Assembly: GCA_051003795.1 (NCBI GenBank)
Contig: JBPCKZ010000184.1
Span: 1 to 32,544 of the forward strand
DNA from: JALYXS01 sp051003795
Lineage (GTDB): Bacteria > Acidobacteriota > Terriglobia > Bryobacterales > Bryobacteraceae
Direction: 5' to 3'
DNA: 32,544 nucleotides
Below the pieces are notes generated by a model. The model saw only the letters and a program-made list of their open reading frames with translations. It was not told the origin of the DNA and did not search any database. Positions 24,309 through 32,091 of this stretch are shown here, one piece after another (the first letter of the stretch is position 1; each line of letters opens with the position of its first letter). The position numbers and the translations under genes were made by a program.

Positions 24309-26021
24309 TTGCAAACGATCCATCTCGGCACGATCGACTACTTAATCCTGGCGATTTATTTCACGTTCGTGTTGGGAATCGGCTTCGCCCTCAAGCGATA
24401 CATGAAGACCAGCACGGATTTTTTCCTGTCCGGGCGGTCGATACCGGCGTGGATCACGGGCCTGGCGTTCATTTCCGCGAATCTCGGCGCGCAAGAAGTA
24501 ATCGGCATGGGCGCCTCGGGCGCGAAGTACGGGATTGCGACCAGCCACTTCTACTGGGTCGGCGCGATTCCGGCGATGGTGTTCGTCGGCATCTTTATGA
24601 TGCCGTTTTATTACGGCTCGCGCGCGCGATCCGTGCCGGAATACCTGAAACTGCGTTTCGACGAAAAGACGCGCGGGCTGAACGCGATCTCCTTCGCGAT
24701 CATGACCATCTTCTCATCGGGAATTTCCATGTATGCCATGGGCCTGCTGCTTGAAACACTGCTGGGTTGGGATTTCAATTTCAGCGTAATCGTCTCCGCG
24801 GTGATCGTTCTCGCGTATACGTTTTTAGGCGGCCTCACCTCCGCGATTTATAACGAAGTGCTGCAATTTTTCCTGATCGTGATGGGGTTTATTCCGCTGG
24901 TGTTCCTGGGGCTGAAAGATGCCGGCGGTTGGAGCGGGCTGCAACAACGCCTGACCGTGGTCTCGACGGCGCAGGGCTATGCGCCCGATGCGTTCTCGCG
25001 CTCGTGGGCGTATTTGGGGTCGCCATCGTCCAACCCCATGGGGATTGAATGGTTCGGCATGCTGGCGGGGCTAGGTTTCGTGCTCTCGTTCGGCTATTGG
25101 TGCACGGACTTTCTGGTGGTACAGCGGGCGATGGCCGCCAATTCGAAATCGGCGGCCCGCCGCACGCCCCTGATTGCGGCCATTCCAAAAGTATTTTTTC
25201 CCTTCTTGGTGATTCTGCCCGGCATGATTGCGATCGCGCTTACCTATCAAGCCGGAAAAAGCGGTTTCGCCCTTCCGAAAAAGATGGACGGCACGTTCAA
25301 TTACGATCTCGCGATCCCCATGATGCTGGGCCATTATTTTCCGCCGGGGATGCTGGGTATCGGACTCGCCGCGCTCATGGCATCGTTCATGTCCGGCATG
25401 GCGGGCAACGTTACGGCGTTCAACACGGTGTGGACTTACGACATTTATCAATCGTACATCCGCAAAAACGCGACCGACGCGCACTACCTTTGGATGGGCC
25501 GGATGGCGACCGTCTTTGGCATCGTGGCATCGGTGCTCGCGGCCTATGTAGCGACGCGCTTCAACAACATCATGGATATGTTGCAGCTTGTGTTCGCGTT
25601 CGTGAACGCGCCGTTGTTCGCGACATTCCTGCTGGGCATGTTTTGGAAGCGCACTACCGGCCACGGCGCGTTTGCCGGTCTCTTATCGGGAACGGTCGCG
25701 GCCGCGATTCACCACGGACTAACTCTGCCCGCCCACGCCGTTCCCGGAGTGAAGGGCGGCTGGCTGGCCGTGCTCCACATATACCCGAGCGAAATGGCGC
25801 AGAATTTTTGGACCGCTATCTATGCCTGGTCAACCTGTTTCGTGGTCACGATCCTGGTGAGCATGGTTACGAGGCCGCGCGCGGAGGAAGATTTAGTGGG
25901 CCTGGTCTATTCGCTGACGGAAAGATCGGTGGAGCGTGAGCGTCTCTGGTACAAGCGGCCGGCGGTGCTCGCCGTCGTGGTTCTGCTCATCACGCTGGTG
26001 ATGAATATTATCTTTTGGTAA
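24309..26021 (+). CDS. SSS-family sodium:solute symporter
   Basis: 570-aa inner-membrane transporter of the SSS/SLC5 family, which couples Na+ entry to uptake of sugars or other small organic solutes. Typical features: LGTIDYLILAIYFTFVLGIG (TM1), STDFFLSGRSIPAWITGLAF with FISANLGAQEVIGMGASGAK (family signature around TM2), SRARSVPEYLKLRF, AYTFLGGLTSAIYNEVLQFF, FVLSFGYWCTDFLVVQRAMA, and GLAALMASFMSGMAGNVTAF near the second Na+ site. About 13 hydrophobic segments can be seen. The start is TTG with AGGGAGA upstream. It follows the TPR genes by 50 bp and is followed by a small membrane protein 9 bp after its stop. The substrate is probably a sugar, judging from overall similarity to the SGLT-like branch, but this is not shown by residues alone. 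Confidence 0.88.
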   Translation: MQTIHLGTIDYLILAIYFTFVLGIGFALKRYMKTSTDFFLSGRSIPAWITGLAFISANLGAQEVIGMGASGAKYGIATSHFYWVGAIPAMVFVGIFMMPFYYGSRARSVPEYLKLRFDEKTRGLNAISFAIMTIFSSGISMYAMGLLLETLLGWDFNFSVIVSAVIVLAYTFLGGLTSAIYNEVLQFFLIVMGFIPLVFLGLKDAGGWSGLQQRLTVVSTAQGYAPDAFSRSWAYLGSPSSNPMGIEWFGMLAGLGFVLSFGYWCTDFLVVQRAMAANSKSAARRTPLIAAIPKVFFPFLVILPGMIAIALTYQAGKSGFALPKKMDGTFNYDLAIPMMLGHYFPPGMLGIGLAALMASFMSGMAGNVTAFNTVWTYDIYQSYIRKNATDAHYLWMGRMATVFGIVASVLAAYVATRFNNIMDMLQLVFAFVNAPLFATFLLGMFWKRTTGHGAFAGLLSGTVAAAIHHGLTLPAHAVPGVKGGWLAVLHIYPSEMAQNFWTAIYAWSTCFVVTILVSMVTRPRAEEDLVGLVYSLTERSVERERLWYKRPAVLAVVVLLITLVMNIIFW

Positions 26022-26030
26022 GGGAGCGCA

Positions 26031-26225
26031 ATGGGACTCGATATTCGGTTGCCGATCGGCTTGATGTTCTCGATTTTCGGATTGATTGTCGGCGTGTATG
26101 GCGTGGCGGCGGACCCGGCGATGAATCAGCGCTCGCTCGGGATCAACATCGACGTTTGGTGGGGAATTTGCTCGCTGGTTATGGGCGCCATCCTGCTGCT
26201 CGCTTGCCGGCGTAAGAAGCCGTAG
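26031..26225 (+). CDS. 64-aa two-helix membrane protein, probable symporter accessory protein
   Basis: Small protein with two predicted membrane helices: IGLMFSIFGLIVGVYGVAA near the N-terminus and VWWGICSLVMGAILLLACRR near the C-terminus. The helices are joined by a short loop (DPAMNQRSLGINIDV), and the tail is basic (RRKKP). It starts with ATG 26031, preceded by GGGAG at 26022-26026, right after the symporter stop, so it is almost certainly co-translated with the symporter. Small accessory proteins encoded next to SSS symporters are known in other groups; assignment here rests on position and topology. It is too small to be found by most domain searches. Confidence 0.75.
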   Translation: MGLDIRLPIGLMFSIFGLIVGVYGVAADPAMNQRSLGINIDVWWGICSLVMGAILLLACRRKKP

Positions 26226-26255
26226 TAGGACGTCGCCGAGACGAAGGTCCGCCTT

Positions 26256-26927
26256 CTACCTCTTCAGCTCGATTAGGACTGCTTCCATGGGCTTGTCACT
26301 CAGGTTCTCCGGCAGGTGCTGCCCCGCATCCGCCCACTGCGCGTCGCGCGCCTTAGAGTTCGTTTCCTGAGATGTGCCGTCCGGCACCGTGAACTTGCTG
26401 TTTGCATCCGACAGGAACACAACGACCGAAGCCGGGTGTTCATGCATCACCGATTTTTCATGCGGGCCGTATTTAATCCGCAGCACGCGAACCCGATCGT
26501 TATCGATTTCCATCTTGTAATGCTTGGGATCGATCTTAACGGGGTCCAGCGCCGTTTCCGCGGCCGGCGTTCCCGCGGGCTTGTTCTTGAGTTCCACCAT
26601 TACGGCCTCGGACGGCGTGTTGGTGAGTATCTCAGACGCGTGCGTGATGCTCTCGCTATAAGTCGCCTCGCCGGCTTTGGTGCGTTCCTCCGCGGTTTTA
26701 CTATCGGCAAGCGTGTACTTGGCACGGTCCGCCGTAAATCCCACCGCCACGTAAGCGGGGTGTGAATGCATTGGAAGCTTGCTATGCCCCGGCTCGCTGA
26801 AACGGAGGACGCGCACCCGGTCATTTTCAAAAAGTACTTTCACGCGCTCTGGCGCTACCTGGACGACGTCCTGAGCGAAACCGACGGCCGCCGTTAGGGC
26901 CACCACGATTGGGAACATACGACGCAT
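26256..26927 (-). CDS. exported duplicated cupin-like protein
   Basis: 223-aa protein with signal peptide (FPIVVALTAAVGFAQ) and two tandem, related halves. Half 1: NDRVRVLRFSEPGHSKLPMH, HSHPAYVAVGF (H54, H56), closing SEAVMVELK. Half 2: NDRVRVLRIKYGPHEKSVMH, HEHPASVVVFLSD (H162, H164), closing MEAVLIELK. The H-x-H plus beta-strand pattern is cupin-like, and a further His occurs in each half (H96, H204). This may be a metal-binding bicupin, possibly structural or sensory; no substrate is evident. GAGGA lies about 10 nt before the ATG. It is convergent with the symporter operon, with 30 bp between the stops. Confidence 0.75.
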   Translation of the reverse strand: MRRMFPIVVALTAAVGFAQDVVQVAPERVKVLFENDRVRVLRFSEPGHSKLPMHSHPAYVAVGFTADRAKYTLADSKTAEERTKAGEATYSESITHASEILTNTPSEAVMVELKNKPAGTPAAETALDPVKIDPKHYKMEIDNDRVRVLRIKYGPHEKSVMHEHPASVVVFLSDANSKFTVPDGTSQETNSKARDAQWADAGQHLPENLSDKPMEAVLIELKR

Positions 26928-27232
26928 CTATTTTGTGTCCTCTATTCCCGGATCGATCGGACTTCCAGGTATTTGTGAAGGATAACACGGCACCAGACGG
27001 AACAAGCTGAATCGCGGAATTCAGCTAAAATCCGGGTTCCCTCAGTGAACTCGTTTCGAATGGCACTCGCCAATCTCAAGTTTCCGGCGACTCGCTAGCC
27101 ACGAGGAATGGGAAGGCGCCGCCGCCCTCCCCCGACGTCTACTAATCGAACGACCGCGCGACGACAAATCTCGAGGATCGGATACGCTGAGTCATTTTCG
27201 AGTTCTCGAATCCAACATCTCGATAGCTTGCG
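26928..27232. other. intergenic region without a supported gene
   Basis: About 300 bp between the esterase and cupin genes, both on the minus strand. It probably holds the cupin gene's promoter and leader. One clear hairpin (27005-27026) is present. No tRNA-like fold, no credible ORF and no repeat shared with the rest of the window was found. Confidence 0.5.
27005..27026 (-). terminator. perfect 8-bp hairpin, possible weak terminator
   Basis: AGCTGAAT (27005-27012) and ATTCAGCT (27019-27026) form a perfect stem with a 6-nt loop. On the minus strand it lies downstream of the esterase gene, but it is followed by TTGTTCC rather than a T-run, so a terminator role is only possible. It could equally be an operator. 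Confidence 0.3.
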
Positions 27233-27931
27233 CTATCCAAAAATGTATCGCGACTCGCGCCACCGGTCCACAATCGGCTTGCCCCTCGACGGAAACCGAT
27301 GGCCTCCCTCCAGCATGTGAAACTCGACATCCTCCGCGCGCAGTTTCAGCTTCGCTTCAAACTTCTCCGATACGGCCGGCGCATAGAACTCGTCGCCGCT
27401 CCGCGCGATATGAAGCAGCGCGGCCGATACCTTCCCGTACGGCCCGTTTTCCCAATTCTTCGGCACGCCTCCGCACACGCCGATCACTCCGCGCACCTCG
27501 TCCGTATGGGTTGCGGCGAAGCGGTAATTCAGTCCAACGGGTTGCGAGAAACCCAACAGCAAACGGCGTTTCCGCGGAATCCCGAACCGCTCTCCCGCTT
27601 CGTGCAGCACATGCAACAGCATCTCGTGATGCAGGCGAATTGATAATTCCGCATGATCGCGCGTCGACCACGAGTAACCGGTTTCGCCGCTGGGCAAATT
27701 TGGCGATGCGAAGAACTGGCTGGGGCCTTGAACGGACGCAATCACATCGTCGGGAAACCACGTGGAAGTCAGCCTCAGCATGGCATCGGGATTCGAGCCG
27801 TATCCGTGCAGAGCCGCAACCAGCAGCGTGTTCTCATCGATAGCCGGCGGCTTGTGGAGAAGGTAATGACAGTCGAGCCGCGCGGTGAACGTCCGGTGCT
27901 CCGGTTCGCCGGTATTTCCGTCGGGCGGCAC
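27233..27931 (-). CDS. alpha/beta hydrolase, phospholipase/carboxylesterase type
   Basis: 232-aa hydrolase without an obvious signal peptide. The family pattern is clear: LLVAALHGYGSNPDAM (oxyanion region), LLLGFSQPVGLNYRF (nucleophile S129), IARSGDEFYAP (D180) and LEGGHRFPSRG (H211). The nucleophile elbow is G-F-S-Q-P instead of the usual G-F-S-Q-G. The start is GTG 27931, only 4 bp after the stop of the LolA-like gene, so it belongs to the same operon. Likely a cytoplasmic carboxylesterase or lysophospholipase-like enzyme; the substrate cannot be stated. Confidence 0.8.
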   Translation of the reverse strand: MPPDGNTGEPEHRTFTARLDCHYLLHKPPAIDENTLLVAALHGYGSNPDAMLRLTSTWFPDDVIASVQGPSQFFASPNLPSGETGYSWSTRDHAELSIRLHHEMLLHVLHEAGERFGIPRKRRLLLGFSQPVGLNYRFAATHTDEVRGVIGVCGGVPKNWENGPYGKVSAALLHIARSGDEFYAPAVSEKFEAKLKLRAEDVEFHMLEGGHRFPSRGKPIVDRWRESRYIFG

Positions 27932-27935
27932 AGCG

Positions 27936-28685
27936 CTACTTCTCTTTCTTGGCCAACAACGCTTTGATTTCAGGCGGAAGGTCGAACCGGTCTTTGGAGA
28001 TATCGGTGTTGAACGCGACGCTTGTGAATGTCAGCTTCAACTGCTGGCCCGCGACACTTTGATTGAGCGAGTGGGGCATCAATACGCCGCTTTCCGGACG
28101 ATAGTCGCCAATCGTGGCGTCCACCGGAACTTCTCCCATAGGAGTCTTCAGCGTTCCGGTTTGCCGGACCATCAACCCGCTATCTTTTTCGAAATAGTGC
28201 GTTTCAGGCTTGCCCTCGAGCGGGGTCATCGCGACCTTATAACAGACCTTTCCATCCACGGTTTCGACGCCCACGCACTCCGCGCTCTTATACGACTCTT
28301 TCCATTTTGTTTGCGGGTTGAAGTTGCCCGAACGCAGAGCGAGGGCCCGTTCTTCGCCGTCTTTAACGCGCGCGCCCTGCATTGCCGAGAGCGACCAAGC
28401 GACTTTGCCATCCGATCCTTCCTCGAATTTGCCGACGCCCGAGATCTCGAAGATCGAATACATTTTCGAAGGCTCCGCCGCATAGACGGTGAGAGCGCCC
28501 TTGATTCCCTGGCTCACGATCTCCATGGTTCCCTTCGTAATGGAATTGTGAAGCTTGGCATAGGCCGCGCGGCCGCCGGTTGCCTCGATATATTTATCGA
28601 GAACGGACTCGCCCTTCGGCAACGCGTCTTCGGCGTGGATGGCGGTCGCGAATACTATCAGGCATGCCGTTCGTGCAAGCTTCAT
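27936..28685 (-). CDS. exported LolA-like / lipoprotein-sorting-fold protein
   Basis: 249-aa exported protein starting MKLARTACLIVFATAIHAED (signal peptide). An in-frame start at 28721 is less likely because it precedes the signal with polar residues. The body has EATGGRAAYAKLHNSITKGT, VYAAEPSKMYSIFEISGVGK and KDSGLMVRQTGTLKTPMGEV, and ends with FNTDISKDRFDLPPEIKALL. This is the pattern of the outer-membrane lipoprotein-sorting (LolA-like) fold used widely in acidobacterial exported proteins of unknown job. Its ATG overlaps the stop of the S41 peptidase gene (ATGA), indicating translational coupling. It is not a true LolA: it sits in a peptidase operon with no LolB or lipoprotein genes nearby. 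Confidence 0.72.
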   Translation of the reverse strand: MKLARTACLIVFATAIHAEDALPKGESVLDKYIEATGGRAAYAKLHNSITKGTMEIVSQGIKGALTVYAAEPSKMYSIFEISGVGKFEEGSDGKVAWSLSAMQGARVKDGEERALALRSGNFNPQTKWKESYKSAECVGVETVDGKVCYKVAMTPLEGKPETHYFEKDSGLMVRQTGTLKTPMGEVPVDATIGDYRPESGVLMPHSLNQSVAGQQLKLTFTSVAFNTDISKDRFDLPPEIKALLAKKEK

Positions 28686-29977
28686 TCGGTCTTGTTCTCC
28701 TTTTGCCGCGCGAGAATCCACTGCACCGCCACGTCTAAAACAGCGTCGCGCCCCGCCAGCAAAGTCTCTCGAGTCGGCGCGATTTCGACGTCTGGAGTTA
28801 CGCCCGTGCCTTCGAGCGTTTTTCCGTCTTCTGAAGTGTAACTCGCGCGTGCATATTGAAAACCATCGCCATTGGGCAGCTTTTCAATTACGGAAGGCAG
28901 CGCCGCGCCGGCGGTTCGCGTGCCAAAGACGCGGGCGCGATGAAGGTCTTTGAGGCCTTCGGCGAAAATTTCCGATGTGGACGCCGAAAGCCCATCCACC
29001 AGGATTGCGAGCGGCCCCGCATAGAACGGCGTGCGCGGATTCACGGCGAACTGCAGCGTGGATGCGCGCATGTGCATGGCGCCGAGCCGCCGATCGTCGC
29101 GGTCGATGAAAAAGCCCGCCATGCCCATGGCCATGAACGCGATTCCGCCCGTATTCCCACGCAGGTCGACGATCATCCCATTGCAATCGGCGCACGATTT
29201 CACGCCAGCTTCAAACAGGGGCATCAGCCGCGCGGGGTCCATGAAAAGGTTGAAGTCGATATAGCCGATGGTGTTTTCAATCTTGCGCCTCTCGATCCAG
29301 ACGTTCATGACCGGCGCATATCCGAACTGCGTGGGCTCGCCGCGCGGGGGAATGCGGCGGATATCGAGAATGCGTTTCTCTCCCGCTCCGTCGAGGAATT
29401 CCATATGAGCTTTACTTTCGATCTTGCCGTCGAGCCGCGTGAAAACCGCCCGCGCGAGATACAGGTCGCGCTGCGTCGAGTTCCGGTACGTTGTCTCCAC
29501 GCGATCGAGAACCGGCTTCAACGCGGCGCCGTCAATCGAAAGAATTTCCCAGCCCGCATGCACGCCCGCTTCGGCCGCGGGCGACCGCGTCCGAATGGAC
29601 GTGACCAGCGCCCTCCCGCCAATCACGCGGGCATCGAAGCCAGGTTCCCCTTCGGCCCCGCTCGAAGCATCGTGCAAGTCGCCGTATACCTCGCCGGGGA
29701 TGATGCTGAAGTGGCTTTGGCGCAGCCGGCCGATCATGTCGCGCATTACGTCGCGAGCTTGATCCATGCTGGCCGCGCGCTCGATTTTGGGGCGCAGCTC
29801 ATCGTGGATCGCGGACCAGTCCAGGCCTCCCAGTTTAGGGTCCCAATGGGCATCGCGGATGGTTTGCCAGACCTTTTCGAATGAGTCCAGATTGAGCCGA
29901 CGCTCGGCGGGAGTCAGCGCGGAGAGGCTGAACGGGAAGATGAAAAGAAGAAGAAACTGCGGCACGTACCTAGCCAA
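28682..29977 (-). CDS. exported S41-family (tail-specific/tricorn-like) peptidase with PDZ domain
   Basis: About 431 aa from the proposed TTG at 29977, giving MARYVPQFLLLFIFPFSLSA as signal peptide; GGAA lies about 9 nt upstream. The frame is open to 30100, but that part overlaps the upstream gene and is untypical. Domains: helical N-terminal region with RLRQSHFSIIPGE (H89), PDZ at about 114-175 (RTRSPAAEAGVHAGWEILSI), and S41 core with IVDLRGNTGGIAF and LVDGLSASTSEIFAEGLKD (S333 predicted nucleophile). The position 25 residues after the nucleophile, Lys in E. coli Prc, is Ala here (A358). A Ser-His type active site, as in tricorn-like members, is therefore more likely than Ser-Lys. It cleaves peptides in the periplasm if active. 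The gene overlaps the LolA-like gene by 4 bp. Confidence 0.78.
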   Translation of the reverse strand: MARYVPQFLLLFIFPFSLSALTPAERRLNLDSFEKVWQTIRDAHWDPKLGGLDWSAIHDELRPKIERAASMDQARDVMRDMIGRLRQSHFSIIPGEVYGDLHDASSGAEGEPGFDARVIGGRALVTSIRTRSPAAEAGVHAGWEILSIDGAALKPVLDRVETTYRNSTQRDLYLARAVFTRLDGKIESKAHMEFLDGAGEKRILDIRRIPPRGEPTQFGYAPVMNVWIERRKIENTIGYIDFNLFMDPARLMPLFEAGVKSCADCNGMIVDLRGNTGGIAFMAMGMAGFFIDRDDRRLGAMHMRASTLQFAVNPRTPFYAGPLAILVDGLSASTSEIFAEGLKDLHRARVFGTRTAGAALPSVIEKLPNGDGFQYARASYTSEDGKTLEGTGVTPDVEIAPTRETLLAGRDAVLDVAVQWILARQKENKTE

Positions 29978-29981
29978 TCGT

Positions 29982-31385
29982 CTATTCCAATTGCAGCGCC
30001 GCGCACACCGACACGTTGTCGATATCCACGCCGGTGCCTTCTTCGTTCTTGTACGCTTCCAAGTCGCGGGTCTTTCCATCGGGCGTAAACAGGCGCGCAT
30101 GCTTGAAATCGCCCAGCACGTGAACGGTGACGTTCTCGACCGGAAACTCCGAATAGTTCACCAACTGCACGACCACCTGCTTGCCATCCGGGCTCCCTGT
30201 CAAGTTCGATAGCATCGTCGAAACGTTGAACAATCGCGCGCCCAGGTTCTTGCGGCCAATCATATTCTGCATGTCGTGCCAGATATCGTCCAAACGCTTC
30301 AGTTCCTTTTCGTCAAGCGTGATGCGATTCTGGTCGTCCGGCGCGGCCTCCTTCCAACCGGCGGGGGCCGTAAGCACCGTGCCGCCCGCGCGCGTAAAGG
30401 ATTTCAATATGCCGCGCTGTTCGGCGTTCAGCGAATCGAGATCCACATCGACGGCCATGCTCGCGCCCTTCAGCGCCTCGGGCGTCAGGCGCTGCGGCGG
30501 AATCGCGCGGACGGGCGTGTGCCTCACCGCGATCATGTCGAGAATGCCGCCGGACAAAAGCGCGCCATCTTTCCGATCCTGTACAATCGCCAGCTTCCCG
30601 GCCGGCGGCATGGCGCGCCACTGAGGATGATCTTCGTAGAATTGCAGCAACTGCGACATCCGTTTCCAATCGGCGATGGCGGATGGGTCGCGCCGCAGCA
30701 GACGCTGGTCGAAGTTGCCGTCAAGCGCGACTACCCAACGAGCGCCAACCATTGCCGCGTCGCCGATAGCTTGCAAATAGCGCTGCCCGGTGATCACGGA
30801 TTTTTCAGGCGGTAGATTGGCGATCCAAACCGTGGAATTGCCCCAGGCGCGGGCGGCGCGGAGGAAGCCAGAGTTGGTATCGATCCAAGCCGATCCGGAC
30901 GGGCCGGCTTTCGCGGCGCCATCCGGAGTGACTTGAATGCCGGCCCAGACGCCTTGATACGTCCCGACGACAGGCGCGTCGCCCGCGAGATTCATGCGGC
31001 TCCGCGAGGAGAGTTCAATCACCACCGGATGCGAATCGGCCACGCTGTCGCGAACGCGCGCCGCCAAGCCGTCGGCGAAGTCGCCTTCCAGAACGAGGCC
31101 CTGAAACTTGGATTTGATCGCACTGCGCGCATCGGCAAGCGGGTCGCCGCCCGGGTGAATCACCGCGAGGGGAGCGATGCCGCGCTGCGACGCGGCGGAC
31201 GCGAATGACGCAAGGGCCTCGCCCTGTTCGGCTTTCCAGGAGAGCAGAAGACAATTGACGGGTGTATCGGAGAGCAGTTCCAGGCTCTTCGGGTCCGTCG
31301 AATTCCAGCGCGCCGGAACCCATTCGGCCGGGTTGGCCAAGGCGGCCGAAACGAACGCAAGGGCGGCGAAAACGGCTCTCGACAT
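29982..31385 (-). CDS. exported protein of unknown function, possibly glycosidase-related TIM-barrel type
   Basis: 467-aa protein with signal peptide MSRAVFAALAFVSAALANPA. I do not recognise the family with certainty. It has barrel-like alternation (NCLLLSWKAEQGEALASFAS, GLVLEGDFADGL, GVWAGIQV, TVWIANLPP, WVVALDGNF), then a segment like the amidotransferase-fold domain of some beta-galactosidases (KLAIVQDRKDG, RAGGTVLTAP), and a C-terminal beta-sandwich (VVVQLVNYSEFPVENVTVHV) ending VCAALQLE. That order suggests an inactive or unusual glycosidase relative, but no catalytic pair is identified. The S41 gene follows within about 5 bp. Upstream there is an AT-rich stretch (TACTATTAATTAAG) before the ATG but no SD. 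Confidence 0.65.
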   Translation of the reverse strand: MSRAVFAALAFVSAALANPAEWVPARWNSTDPKSLELLSDTPVNCLLLSWKAEQGEALASFASAASQRGIAPLAVIHPGGDPLADARSAIKSKFQGLVLEGDFADGLAARVRDSVADSHPVVIELSSRSRMNLAGDAPVVGTYQGVWAGIQVTPDGAAKAGPSGSAWIDTNSGFLRAARAWGNSTVWIANLPPEKSVITGQRYLQAIGDAAMVGARWVVALDGNFDQRLLRRDPSAIADWKRMSQLLQFYEDHPQWRAMPPAGKLAIVQDRKDGALLSGGILDMIAVRHTPVRAIPPQRLTPEALKGASMAVDVDLDSLNAEQRGILKSFTRAGGTVLTAPAGWKEAAPDDQNRITLDEKELKRLDDIWHDMQNMIGRKNLGARLFNVSTMLSNLTGSPDGKQVVVQLVNYSEFPVENVTVHVLGDFKHARLFTPDGKTRDLEAYKNEEGTGVDIDNVSVCAALQLE

Positions 31386-31428
31386 AACTTAATTAATAGT
31401 AGCTTGCCGCTCGCGGTTCGCTCCCCAG

Positions 31429-32082
31429 TTAAAAGCGGCCGTACTGGCGGTAAGCCTCGGCGGGATGCATGCCTTCCAGAATGCGTTTCCGCACGGTGTT
31501 CTCGGTATGGACCACTTCTTCCGCTTTCGCAATCGCCTGCTCGGCTATGCCGGCGGGAATCGCGACTACGCCATCGCGATCGCCCAGAATGTAGTCGCCC
31601 GGATTTATTTGCGTGAGGCCAATCCGGATCGGCACGTTGTAAGCGTTCAATCGCCAGCGCCCGACGATGTCGCGCGGCGTCCTGTATCGCGCGAAAATCG
31701 GGAACTCGAGTCTCAGGATGTAATCGATATCGCGGATTCCACCATCGAGAACCGCGCCGCGCGCGCCGCGATGCTTCGCGGTTTCGCACGAGAGCTCGCC
31801 GAAGTGGGAAACCGTGTTGTCGTTCGGCTGGCTGATTACGACATCGCCCGGCTGAATCGCCCCGAGCATGTTTAAGAACGGCAGAAAGTATTCATCGCGC
31901 TCAAGATTGGCGGCCGGCTCGCCAGTCACCGTGAGCGCGCGCCCGGCGAGCGTTTGGCCCGGCGCAATGGACTGTATCTCGTGCGGGAGCACCTGGTTGG
32001 GATAACCAAGCTCGTCGAGAATATCGCTGATTGCCCCGGTGTACGGAATTGCGGTCAGGCGGTCGAGAAGTGGATCCGGCAT
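31429..32082 (-). CDS. RraA-family protein (HMG/CHA aldolase-like)
   Basis: 217-aa soluble protein of the RraA/dimethylmenaquinone-methyltransferase-like superfamily. Members include divalent-metal HMG/CHA aldolases and RNase E regulators. Motifs: SDILDELGYPNQVL, SHFGELSCETAKHRGARGAV (GELS at 95-98), LDGGIRDIDYI (R117, D118, matching the aldolase substrate and metal residues) and GDYILGDRDGVVAIPAG. The GELS and RD motifs suggest an intact aldolase/decarboxylase site. It starts 9 bp after the stop of the VanX-like gene, with TAGGA overlapping that stop as SD, so the two are coupled. The name alone should not be read as RNase E control, since the annotated family is mostly metabolic. Confidence 0.85.
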   Translation of the reverse strand: MPDPLLDRLTAIPYTGAISDILDELGYPNQVLPHEIQSIAPGQTLAGRALTVTGEPAANLERDEYFLPFLNMLGAIQPGDVVISQPNDNTVSHFGELSCETAKHRGARGAVLDGGIRDIDYILRLEFPIFARYRTPRDIVGRWRLNAYNVPIRIGLTQINPGDYILGDRDGVVAIPAGIAEQAIAKAEEVVHTENTVRKRILEGMHPAEAYRQYGRF

Positions 32083-32091
32083 TTGTAAATC

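Noticed and set aside
27219..27236. Small hairpin GATAGC-TTGC-GCTATC at the end of the esterase gene
   Set aside because: Overlaps the stop codon and its T-run is on the wrong side for a minus-strand terminator; probably chance.
28856..29884. 342-aa plus-strand open frame opposite the S41 gene
   Set aside because: Shadow of the peptidase gene; composition typical of antisense frames.
29978..30100. N-terminal extension of the S41 peptidase
   Set aside because: Overlaps the coding end of the upstream gene and is Arg/Thr/Cys-rich, with the signal peptide only after it.
31429..32082. RraA-like protein as RNase E inhibitor
   Set aside because: Aldolase-type GELS and RD motifs are intact and the neighbours are metabolic; the regulatory role is not supported.
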